Shown piece by piece: positions 33,393-44,600 of a stretch of DNA of 64,000 bases (its first letter is position 1; each line of letters begins with the position of its first letter). A model generated the notes under the pieces. It worked only from the letters and a program-made list of their open reading frames with translations, did no database searches and had not been told where the DNA came from. Both the position numbers and the translations under genes were made by a program. The stretch is from positions 258,908-322,907 of the forward strand of contig LSYV01000046.1 of NCBI GenBank assembly GCA_001584585.1, written 5' to 3'. The stretch is from Gonium pectorale. Taxonomy: Eukaryota; Chlorophyta; Chlorophyceae; Chlamydomonadales; Volvocaceae.

Positions 33393-36048
33393 CTAGTAAC
33401 GGTGTTGCCGCAGCGCCGCCAGCAGAGCCTTGCCCACCAGGAAAGCCGCGTACAGCACCACCAGCACCGTGCACCAGTTGACGCGGCCGCCGCGCCCGCC
33501 CCCGGCCGGCCCGGCGGTGGCGTCGCAGAAAACCAGCACGAACAGCAGCCGCACCGCGTCGGCCCGCTGCACCAGCAGGTACGTGTCCGGCAGGCCCGAC
33601 GAGCTGGGCGGCGGCTGCGCGGCGGACCGCCTGCAGGGGAGTCAAGTCGTTTCAGGACCGCGAGGGCGCGGTGAGAATGCGCATCGTCATGAGGGACAGA
33701 GAGAACCCCGGCAGCTAGTCGTGCAATGCGAGGAAAGAAGCGGTGTAACTGCAATCGGTCAGGCGGGCGGGTGTTCAGATGCACGCGGCGTGCTGGAGGG
33801 GAGGGCGGTGCTGGTGAGCGGGAGCCAGGCCGCGGCTCCGTGCGCGGCGGCCCTGCGGCCAGGCGGCGGCCGGACACCTGTACGCTGCAGATGCACCTAC
33901 CCGAGGGCCGGAGAGCTGCCGGGGCCGGACTACACCCCAACCACATGGCCACCTGAAGGACGGCGCATGGCCGCCACCGTCACCAAAACCAACATGCCAA
34001 GCAAACCCTAGCCGCCCTCCCACCCCGTTCAACTATCTCCGTCAGCCCCTCACCCTGCCGCTGCGGCCGCGTCGGCGCCCCGCTCCGCGCTGCTCCGGTC
34101 AAGGTCCACCTCGCACACCAGTAGCACCCGCAGCTTGGTGCCGTAGCGCGAGCGCGGCCAGGAGGGGCAGGGCTGGCAGAAGCTGCGCGAATGGGCCGTG
34201 TGATATGCGGGGCCGGAGAAAGTGGTCGGGTGAACGGGTTACCGCCTTACTGACCCGTTGCGCGGACGCAGCGGGACAGACCCCGTGTCTCCCGACTACA
34301 CTCGCTAGGATCGGCCCGGCCCCAAGCTTTATGAGGCACCCTAAGTCATTCAAAGCCCGAACACCATTGGTGCTGGCCGCCGCTCGGGTGGTCAGCCCAC
34401 GGCAGCCAGAACGGGAATGGACCTAGCTCGGGCACGGCTCAGCCCCGCGGCGCGGCTACCGCGCTCCTGAGACGGACCTTCCCACCGCGCCCACACACGC
34501 CGCAGCCACCTGTTAAACCTGTTTTCTGCACTCCGTCACGAATACGTAACACACGCCGTAAGCGCCCCTCCCTCCCTCCCTCCCGCCCGCCGCGCGCACA
34601 CACGGGCGCGCACACACACAGAGGATGTTTTCTGCATGCCTGCCTGTCTCACACTGTCATGCATAGATCTCCTAGATCATATCGAACACACGCACAGGGC
34701 GCACCTGAAGGCGGTGTCGTAGTTGGTGCTGAGGTAGATGCCGTCCCCGAAGATGGCGCCCGTGCGCTGCAGGCGGGTGCCGCTCAGGTTCTGCAGCCCC
34801 GTGTGCACGATGGAGTGCAGGTTCTCCAGGTGCGTGCCGTGGTAGGCGATCACGCCGCGCGGGAAGGGGTCCTGGCGGCCGGGCACACGGGTCGGGGGAC
34901 CGGGCGGGCGGGCGGGGCACCGCGGGGGCCGCGGGCGGGGGTCGGGCGCGACAAGCACAAACGTGCTTTGGGTAGTCTGGAGGATGGCAGGATCTGGATG
35001 GGCGGCGGGGGCGACACGGGTCGCATCGGCCGCCTGCGCGCCCCTGAAGCTGGCAGGCCGTTGCGGCCAAGAGGCCTGCGGGGTGCCGAGTGCGCCGCCG
35101 GTTGACGGCATCGGCACAGGCCCGACCCCTCCGCCGTCGCGCGCCTCACCTCACCCTGGACCCTCCCAGGAATCCTCGTGTCAGCGTCCTGCATGTAACT
35201 TCCCCACGAACCCCTGACCCGAACTTGTTCTGCGCCCAGCCCGGCCCAGCCCGCCCGCGCACCCGGGCCTCCCGCCCGTCCACCCGATCGGGCGCATAAC
35301 GGTCCAACGCCCGGGCACAGGCGGCCTGACCCTGCGCTCATTGCTTCCACGCTCTCAGCAGGCCCCACGCGCCCAGGCGTCGTGCCCGTCCAATCCGACG
35401 TGCACCGGCTCCAATATGCGCCGCCCGAGCCTGTGCCCCGCGGACCGCCCGCCCGCCCGCCGGCAGCTCACCTGTGCGTGTCCGTCGTGCGCCCGTAGAA
35501 TGTAACGCGGGGAGTTGTGCCCCGAGAAAGCGGGCAGCTGCCACCTGCCGCTGCCCCCGCCAGCGGCTCCGCCGCCGCTGCGCTGCTGTAGCTGGCGCAC
35601 CATCTCCCCCATGTGGGTTAGCGAGAATCTCCGCCTGCGAGCCGCGTTGAGGAGCAGCCACTGCAGCAGGCCGCGGGCTTGCGGCGTGAGGCTGCGGAGG
35701 ACATCCTCGCCCCCGAGGAGGGAGTGCACGGGCGGCAGGGAGGCGAGCGCGGCCTGCAGCGCAGGGAAGTCCTTCTCCTTGGTGTCTTGCGCGGGCGGGA
35801 AGACCTCGGTGGGGAAGGGCGTGCAAACTGTGGAGAAGGGAGATGGTACGGTCGGGGCAGGTGTTTAAGGTGCAAGGCTTATTTGGAGATTGTTGCGCTG
35901 CAGCAGGGCCATGCCCAGTCCACCCTGACGCACTGGTGCTCCGTCGGTAGTGGTGCGCAGCCGTGTAAAAGGCAGTCAGCAACAGGTCCGCCCCGTCAGG
36001 GTATGCCTTGAGCTCTGCGAGGAGCTCCTGAAGCGACGTCTCCGACAT
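33393..36048 (-). CDS. PARP16: PARP16-type tail-anchored mono-ADP-ribosyltransferase
   Basis: Five exons (35934-36048, 35472-35827, 34705-34871, 34054-34182, 33393-33630) join in phase to 334 residues; human PARP16 has about 320. N-terminal helical domain: SLQELLAELKAYPDGADLLL, HHYRRST, CTPFPTEVFPPAQDTKEKDF, then LLQWLLLNAARR. Catalytic fold: VIAYHGTHLENLHSIVHTGL with the NAD-binding His at about 168, GAIFGDGIYLST with Tyr about 203, YGTKLRVLLVCEVDL, and PDTYLLVQRADAVRLLFV with Tyr about 273. That is the His-Tyr-Tyr set of PARP16 rather than H-Y-E, predicting mono-ADP-ribosylation using NAD+. A hydrophobic C-terminal helix (WCTVLVVLYAAFLVGKALL, about 308-326) and a short basic tail match the ER/nuclear-envelope tail anchor of PARP16, which acts in ER-stress signalling in animals. 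It shares a short divergent promoter with the augmin gene. Confidence 0.92.
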
Positions 36049-36420
36049 GTTGCGCGCCGCTCCAACTGCCCCGCTGAAACCCAACCTAGTGTGAACTTCT
36101 ATTCATGCCAGCGGCCAGCCTAGCCAGGAAAGTTGGGTTGGATTGCCGGGCTGCAGAAGGGTTCGGAGGTCACACAAAGATTGGGTTTGAGCAAAGAATG
36201 CCTATGCTTTCAATAACGTATGAGTAGTCCCCGGCTATCCGAGTTCATTCATGCGCGAGCAGGCTGCAACTCGTGTCTGGGATCCGGCTGGCTGTCGTTC
36301 GCGGGCAGAGGTCCAGAGAAAGCCGATCTGCTTTCTTGCCGCACCAGTTTATACAGTGTAGTTGCATGGTCTGAGCGCAGCTGCCATCTATCCAGGCGTA
36401 GGGAGCAGGTCGCAAGCACA
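36049..36420. promoter_or_regulatory. Divergent promoter region, PARP16-like / AUG6-like
   Basis: 372 bp between the two start codons. It is less GC-rich than the coding DNA around it (for example AAGATTGGGTTTGAGCAAAG, TTTCAATAACGTATGAG). Presumed to hold both promoters; no element recognised. Confidence 0.45.
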
Positions 36421-39400
36421 ATGCGGTCCTCCGCCGCGGCGTCGGGCAAGCAGGAGGTCCCGACCCTGGAGGAGCAGCATTTGTACACAAACTTGTGCAT
36501 CCTGGGCATCGTCAACCCAGGCCTCGCCGGCCAGGGAATCGAGCTTGGGCGGACATGCTTCCGGCGCAGCAACAACAAGGCGCTGGAGCATGTGCTGATA
36601 CGCCTGTTTACAATCATTGAGGGGAAAGCCCGCGCTCAGAAGGTAGGCCCGTGTGCGCTTGCCCATGGGCTGTTTCCTCACATCTGTCCCCACCGGGCCC
36701 GCCGGGCTGCGTGTGGTTGCTAACCCCTGATGTGCTGCGCACCCGCATCGCAGGAGTTCAAGGGCATGCTGCCTGTGCTGGACAAAGTGCAGCAGGCCCC
36801 TTTCTATCAGGTCCGTGCAGCACACCTGTGTGCCCCAGCCACAGCTGCAGAGGGTGCTTTCAAGCGCCTTTCCTTGCCACGCGCAGAAAATTGGGGAGTG
36901 GATGAACGAGCTCAAGAAGTCGGGCCGCTTGGAGCCCTCAGTTATCCTGCCGGTTTCAGCCCTGAAGACCAACACCTCCCAGCGGTGAGGATGGGATTGT
37001 AGGACCCACGGAGCCTGCAGCGTATCCGCAGCTAGGTTGAGGTGCCGGCCTGCCAGCGAGCAGCTGCTGCGGTCAGGACAGTCCAGCCTGGGACTACGAG
37101 CTCCTTACAACTCCGAAACCCGCCATACTACGCTGGTCCTTATGCACCGCTATGCATTCACCACGATGTATGCGGCTGCCTCCATGCACCTCCCTGGCAC
37201 CGCGCCGCCACCAGGCTCGTCCTGCTGTTGCTTGAGCTCTCAACCCTGGCGCTCCACCACGACCTGGAGGCGACTTGCCCTGGAGCGTGCCGCCAAGCGT
37301 ACATCCCGAATCCGGTACGCTAGGCTTCCCAGCAGGCGGATTGATACGATGGGTGGCCCGGGGAGGTAGCACGGACCCGTAGCAACATCTCGGTGATCAG
37401 GCTGAGGGCTTCGATTGCTCGGCAGTAACGCAAGGAACCAAGCAAGGCCTCGTATCATGCCTCATGCGCTTGTTTCATCGGCTTTTTGCGCAAACTACCT
37501 CCTGCTCGACAGGGCCCTACGGCGACGGACGGGGGCGTCTCTGGCTTCAACGGTCTATTGGACGACTCCTCGCACCTGCCCGGGGAGGTGCGCTACCGAC
37601 TGAGCGCCAGCCGCGCCAAGGAGGCAGCGGGCGAGTTCCTGGAGACGGCGGCGACTTGCTCCCGCAACCTCGAGGTGATGGAAAAGCTGTCCCAGGACTT
37701 CACGCAAAAGTACTACGCCCTGAAAGCGGACATGGGGCGTCAGCCAGCGTCCCAGGTAGGCGGGTCTGCCTTGGTCCCATGCCGCTGCCCCCACCCATTC
37801 CTATTACCTATAACGTCTATCACACGGGCCCCATCCGCTCCGTCCAGAAGCCCGGATGCTGCCTCTGTGTCTTGCGCTCTTCGTTTGCTGAAACTTGCCC
37901 ATGCATTATCCTTGATTGCAGGGAGGGGCCTCAGCCACAGCTGGCGGTCTGGACGCAGGCATGCTGACGCCGCGCCGCGGAAACCCCAACTCGACCACGG
38001 GCGGCCCCGGGGATCTCGACGCGCCGTTCGGCACCGCGACGGCGCCGGCCTCCCCTCTGCCCCGCAAGGAGCTCAACGCCGAGACGGTGGCCCGGGTGTC
38101 GGCGCTGGTGGCCGGCGTCAGCGAGCATCTGCAGACGCACGCCGAGCTGGCCAAGGCCCTCATGACAGATGATATGGCCGGCCAGGGCACAGGTGCAAGC
38201 TCAGGCTCCAGCAGCGGCGGCGGCCCGGCAGGGCAGGTCAGCGGCGCCGCTGGCGCGGCCGAGGCTTTCCCCGGCGGCCAGCACGCCGTGCAGAGGCTCC
38301 ACCCGCACGAGATCGACGGCGCTGTCCTGATGGCGGATGCCGCCGCCGCGGTTGCCGCAGCGACAGCCGCAGCTGCAGCCACGGATGATGATTGTCGCAG
38401 CACGGCCCAGGACGCTTGCCAGCGGCGGATGCACAAGGGCTTCCTCACGCCCTTCGTGGCCAGCGACCTCGTCGGCGCGTTCCTCAAGTTCTCCTCCGTG
38501 CTGCGCTCGCTTGCACCGCACCTGCACGCGGTGGCTGGGGGTGACGCGGGTAAGGGACTCGCATTGGGGTTTGACGGCCTTGTGCGCACAGGCAAAGTCT
38601 GCTCGTGGCCACTGGACCGCCATACGCCAGCATTTAATCCATTACATTAAAACTCAGTGCGCCTGGTGAGCCAGGCCTCATATGGGCCTTACTACTGTTC
38701 AAGCAGAGCGCATGGTGCACCTCTTGCAAGCTGCGCTCGCGTGCTCCGCGTACTATGCTGAGCTTGGCGTCCGTCCGGACACGGTGTGCAGGCCCTCCGC
38801 CGCTGCTGCAGCCCCCATCGCGGCCCACCAGCCACGCGGCCCACGCGGCGCATCAGCTGCAGGTCCATGAACACGCCAACAGGCAGATCGCGCAGCTGTG
38901 CCGGAAGGTGCAGGACGACGTGGCGGCGTGCGGTGAGGCCTTTTTTTGCGGAATGCGGGGTGGAGGGGAGGCTAACTGTTAAGGGCTCGTCGGTGGCGGT
39001 GAGTGTGTGATTACCAAGACATCTGAAGGACGGCTGTGTATGCGACACTTCTGCACGACACCCATCCAGTACCGAACTGACATTGCCCTGCGTCATAACC
39101 CTGCACGCGCACCATTGTGGCCCTTTTTGTACCCAGAGTCCGAGAGGCAGAAGCTGCGGGCTCTCAACGGCCGCCTGGAGAGCTCCCGCTTCGGCTACGA
39201 CTACGTCGATGACGAGCCCATGCCCGGCCCGCGACGAAGCCCTCAGTGGCCCCTGGGCCCCCTCTCATCCGCCGCGTCAGGCGAGATGGACGCTGAAATG
39301 GCCTGGGCGGCCCCGGACCCCCCGGCCTGGCAGCCGCCACCGTCGGCCATGCCCGCGCAGCCCTTCTCCGCCAGGTCGACCGCATCAGCCGGCGGCGGTG

Positions 39401-40650
39401 GCGCCGCCGCCGCGGGAACACCCTTCTCTTGCGATAGTGCGTCCGCTTCCGCATCTGCTGTTACGGCGGCGGCAGCGGCGCCCGCCGATACCGGCACCAG
39501 CAGCCAAACGGACGCGCTTGCAATTCTCCAGGCCCGCATGCGGAACCTCAAAACCAGCAGCACGCAGCCGTCCGTTTCGACAGCTTCGGCGCAGGGGCCT
39601 TCAGCCTCAGGCGCCGCGCCATCCACCGCAACGTCTGCTGCCACAGCAACCGCGCCGGCGCCAGGCTCCAACGCTGCCGCCAGCGGCGGCGGGCCGATGT
39701 TTGTCAGTGCAGCCGGCACCTTTGGCAGCAGCTCAATGGCCTGGCAGCAGGAGCAAGGCGCCCAGCCGATCGGCTCGCGCTCCGCCGGCCCCGCCGCGTC
39801 GCCGGCACCCCAGCCCTATGGCGGGTCGCAGCAGCCGTCTTCGGCGCCCAGCAGAAGGGATGCGTCGCCCGGGTGGCCGCTGCCCCCGACGCAGGGCGTC
39901 CCAATGGTGTCGCCGCACACACGTCGCATGCTTGACTCGTACTTTGCGCAGCAAAGGGAGGCCGCGCACCGCGCGCCAGCGCAGCAGGAGCCCACCTTTG
40001 GTGGCGCCGGCAGTATGCAAGCGGCCAGCTTCGGCAGGCCGTCACCGCGTGCCGCAGCACCGCCCGCTGTCAACGCGGAACCCACGGACGTGAGCTTCCT
40101 TCGGTCAGGTGCCGGAGGCGGGTTCTCATTCAGCGCTGGCGGCGATGGCGACGCAGACTTTGCACTGCTGGCGGCCGAGGGGCACCGGCTGAGCCTGGCG
40201 TTCGGCAGCAGCAGCGCTCCCTCGCCGCCGCGCACGGCCCACGCGCCGTCGCAGCCGACCGGATACCCGCCGGCCGGCTTCCCGCCCCCGGCGGTCTTGC
40301 CAGGGCAGGGGCGTCGGGGAGCGAGCAGCGCATGGGGCAGCTCCGACGGTGGTGGCGGTGGCGGCTTTGGCAGCAGCAGCGGCGGCGGAGGCGCGGCGAT
40401 GCTGGTGAACGGCATTGCGGACCGGGACGGCGGGGATGACGTCCAAGCCGCGGCCACGGACGTGGAGATGGTGGAGACCGCGCCCATGTGGCAGAGCCCC
40501 AAGCTGCAGAGCCCCAAGCTTGAGGGCATGGCCATGGCCGTGTCGCCGCGCCCCGCGGCGCCGTCGCCCGTGTCGTCCACCGGGACATCCCTCAGCCTCA
40601 TGGAGGTAAAGGCCCGCTACATGCAAATAACCCAAGGCAGGGGTAAATAG
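36421..40650 (+). CDS. AUG6: Augmin complex subunit 6 (AUG6/HAUS6-like)
   Basis: Eight exons (36421-36642, 36754-36810, 36887-36984, 37215-37314, 37513-37755, 37922-38549, 38792-38932, 39137-40650) join in phase to 1000 residues. The first about 215 residues follow the HAUS6/AUG6 N-terminal domain: EEQHLYTNLCILGIVNPG, RTCFRRSNNKALEHVLIRLF, EFKGMLPVLDKVQQAPFYQK, IGEWMNELKKSGRLEPS, LVLLLLELSTLALHHDL, VRYRLSASRAKEAAGEFLE and LSQDFTQKYYALKADM. Plant AUG6 shows the same order. Augmin recruits gamma-tubulin complexes to microtubule walls to nucleate branches in spindles. A further helical stretch (QLQVHEHANRQIAQLCRKVQDD ... SERQKLRALNGRLESS) precedes about 490 residues of Ala/Ser/Gly/Pro low complexity with scattered SP sites. 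The C-terminal part is much longer than in land plants (about 740 residues in total). A TGTAA lies 47 bases after the stop. Confidence 0.88.
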
Positions 40651-41638
40651 GCAGGGGCCGGCGGGGTTTGAGTCTGGAAGCATCGGGTGAGTGGTATGTA
40701 AGTACAGGACGATTTTCGGGGGCAACATGCGATGCCAATGGGCTGTCTGGCACTGGCTTGACATCTCAAAATGCGGTGCGCGCCGGCGTCTCCAGCTGGG
40801 AATGGGTGCCGGTATTGTACATGCTGTGTGGGACGCAGGGTTCCGCGTTCCGTGAGACCCTCGACCCCGACTGCAAGTACATGTTTCTCTCGGCGGTTTG
40901 CCCTTCTCGTTGCGCATGCCAGATACTGCTGCATGCGTTTGTCAAATGTTCAGGCTTCATTACTGTGCACATGCTCAATGACACCCGGTGGTCCGCATCC
41001 TGGCATCCCTGGGGGTGCTGGATAACGATAACGGTATCCAAGGGTCAGGCGGTAGATGCAGATGCCAGGTGATCGTGCAAGATGGGAAAACAGAATGTGC
41101 TACAATTTGGCGACGGTGCTTCCTTTCCGGGCATTGATGGTTGGGAAGGAGAAGGGAAAGCTGGGGGCTCGGGGCTCGGCATGCCTACATTGCACTGCAC
41201 AATTTCGTAATTGCCCATGCTTGGATCAGAAGCATTCACGTGCAATATGAACGTTACTGATGGTTGCCCAGCAAGGCAGTATGGTTTACGAGGCGGTACA
41301 CTTATCATAATGATTTCCTGTATTGACACTATAACCAGCACATTTAAAGTTGATTTTTGTGAAGGCTTCTAACCCGTTGGTTGGCACTTCTCTCCAGTCA
41401 GCAACTACCTGTACCTCTTAATCGGGCGTATAAGAAGCAGTATATGCTAACATAGATGAGACATACCATGCAGAGGACGCAATCGGAGCCCTGCAGATAA
41501 AGTGCATAACGTAACTGCTCGTCCAAAACTCCCCTCTGTCTACCAGTGCAAGAGCTACCGGCTTTACACATAGCTGCACACACTAAGGATACATTAAATG
41601 ACAAACGTTGCGTGTTGTCGGCCTCCCTACTCCATAGG
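40651..41638. other. Intergenic region between AUG6-like and cyclase genes
   Basis: About 1 kb, AT-richer than the genes (for example ATCATAATGATTTCC, CATTTAAAGTTGATTTTTG). TGTAA at 40697-40701 is the first candidate poly(A) signal of the AUG6-like gene. The distal part should hold the cyclase promoter. No other gene seen. Confidence 0.45.
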
Positions 41639-44600
41639 ATGACGTCGTGCCTCCGTCCGCGACACCGAAGGCCACAGCTGGCCGCAAATGATGCCAATTG
41701 CCTTAATGCCTCGCAAGAAACAATGCTGCAGTCGTTTGTGCAGGGCGGGGCCGGTGAGGGGAAGCCGAGACCCTGCGGCTCGACCTACGAGGAACACGGC
41801 ATCCACGCGGACGATAATCAGTTGAACCAGCATGTGAGCGCGGCTGTGACGTGTTGCGCCTGCATGTTGTAAATTTTCCCGGCTGTCATGCTGTTGGCTC
41901 GGGCGGCCGACCCTTTCAACTGCATGCGCAGGGAAGCAGAGCCTTTGCAAGCACGTCCACCGGGCATGTTGATTCAGCTCGCGACGGGCTGGTCCTGCGC
42001 GGCACTTCGACCCTGGTGACCATCTTGCGGCTTTCCGACTGGAGTTGCATCTATCAGAACCCCGCTTCCGCAGCCTGGCTGGGCCACTGCGTGACTCTGA
42101 TGCCCTCGCCGGGGCCTGGATCTGCCACGAGCTTGCCCACGTCACCGCGTCAGCACGATGAGCTAGCCGCCGTTGAGCTGCGGGTCACCGGGATGTCCGA
42201 CATCCTGCCATACGGAGTCGTTCTTGATGAGCTGTTTGCCCATGACCAAGAGAAACTGCATGCCATGATGGAGGAACTGCTGGATGGCTCGGGCGTGTGG
42301 GAAGGTGAGGGCACACGGCAAAGACGATGCAAGGACTAGATTTGCGGTAAGAAGATGATATGCGACGAGAAATGCAGGCCGAAGAAGAATAGTTGCAAAG
42401 GCAGCGTCGGGGTAACCGGAGGCTCCACTCACGGAGTCGGCCTTGTCCACGGGGGATGAGCGGGGCTGTTGACCGCGCTTTGCGCGGCATACCTGTTCAT
42501 TCGCTGGTCTGTTCGCTACCTTTAAGACGACCCACTCAATGTGCCCGACCACCTGGCCTTCCGAACCGCCATTGTCGATAATGATTGGTTGCCTTGATCT
42601 TCCTCAACCGCCACCCCGACATCGCTACGGCATGTAGAAGATGAATGCCGGCAGCGTGAGCAGTATCGCGTCTGCCCGGCGTCCGCGCAGGCGTCATACG
42701 GGTCGCGCCGCCGCTGGAGCAGCGGCAGCAGCCGCCGCCGCCATCATCATTAGCGGGCTGCACCGTCGCCGTCGTCAGCCGGCCAGCCTCCGCCCACGGG
42801 CGCGCCGAGCGAATAGTCGGGGCAGGGCAGGGCGGCGACCCGAAGCCGGCCATCGCCGCCGCCGCTACGCACGCAACCGCGGGTGGAGGCGCCAGTGCCT
42901 GCTGCTTCCCGCTTATTTGCCGCAGCGTGCCGACTGCGGAGGCCACGGAAGCTCCTGGCGTGGTGCCGGACGCCGGTAAGACGGCCGTCCTGTTGACTGG
43001 CGCCTTCGGAGCTACGCAAGCCCTAACACTAGCTGACACTTGAGAGTCATGCCAGGGCACCTGGCGGCATGGCACTCTTAGCACGCAAGGCAGGGCACGC
43101 GGTGCAAGTCCAGTAGTCGAAACCCGTGGGCAGTACACACTGTAAGAGCACTCTGAAACGCCAGTCTACCCTTCGCTCCGAAAACTTCTTACTTCGCTTC
43201 TGCGCCGCAGGATGCTGTGACCCGCTGGAGGGCACTGACGTTAACGGCCTTGGCAGGCCAGCTGGCCGCGGCGCCGTGCTGTCCGACGCAAGCCCCTCGT
43301 GGCACCAGCTCCCCAGCATGTGGCCCTTGGAGCCCAGCCCAGTCCCCGCCAACCGTCGGTCCAACCACCACCTCCAGTCCCAGACGCGCGAGAGCCGCAA
43401 CTCCCTGTCGCCCATTCCCTCCTCGTCCATCCTGCCAGTGATGTGCGGCGAGGCCCAGCCGCCGACCGCGCACGGCCTCCTGGTCGTCCTCGACCCCGCA
43501 GAGGAGGTCAGCGAGACCAGCTGGACGACCGAAGCAGAACCAGACCGCGGCCCTTGCGCCCACGTGGCGGCGGGCGCAGCCGGGCCCGCAGCCGCAAGCG
43601 ATGGAACCACTGCGCCGGAGACACCGTCGCCGGCGCACGGGGCCGCAGCCGACGGTTTGGAGGACAGCGGCCTCCGCCGTAGCCTCAGGGGCCTGCTCAG
43701 CAAGGTCCTCGGGCGGCGCGCCATGTCCAGCGACTCGGTCGCGATTGTGGCGACGCAAGCCGCCGCCATAGCTGCCGCCGCTGACGCTGCCACCGCAACT
43801 GACGGAAGCGAGCCCGCCGTTGCGAATGGCCACGACGGCGGTAAGCGCAAGCCGCGTTCGCAGCCGCTGCTGCGGCTGCGGTCCAGCCAGGAAGGCCAGG
43901 GAGGGGCCGGGGCTTGGGCCGCGGCAACGCGCGGGCGCTTCTGGGCCTTTGGCTCGTCCCGTGACATGGGTGGCGGCGTCGGAGGACGAGGGGAGTCGGA
44001 GGCGTCGCCCGTGCTGGTCCAGCGATTGGCCTCACCAGCGACTGCCAGCGGCCCCGAGACACAGCTGGGTGGACAACGCAGCGGCGGGCAGGCCGTGCCG
44101 TCACACGCCGGCGGTGGCGGGCGCCAGTCGCCGTTAACCCCGTGGCTGCGGCCGAAGCGCGCGAGCAGCTGCCGATCTGTCACATTCCAGGAGGTCTTGA
44201 GCGAGCCGCTCGTCCCAGCGCGCCTAAGTGATTGCACCAGGGACGGCGGGGGTGGCGTGGCGGCGTTGTCGGGCGCTGGTGAGGTGGCGTCTCCCTGGCG
44301 CACCCCGCCCGTGACCCATCTGAGCGCCACCTCCGCCCCCCCTGCCAGTTACGGTCTCGCACTGGACGCGGAAGCGATGGCGGTGAACGTGCCAGTCGCG
44401 GCGCCGTCACCGGCGCTGCTGTCCCTGAGGCAGAACTCCCACGCCGTGGCGTTTGCCGGCAGCCTTCGCTCGGCGCCGACCGCGGCCGTCGCGCTGGCGG
44501 CGGTCCTGTCGCCGTCGCGGCGGCGCTTCACCGTCTCGGCCAAGCTCGAGCAGCTGCTTGCCGGCGAGGGCAGCGACGTTGGAGGCGTCGCCGGCACCGA

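Noticed and set aside
43047..44330. Minus-strand open frame of 427 codons
   Set aside because: Antisense to the large low-complexity exon of the cyclase, whose + frame has phase-matched neighbours and stronger support.
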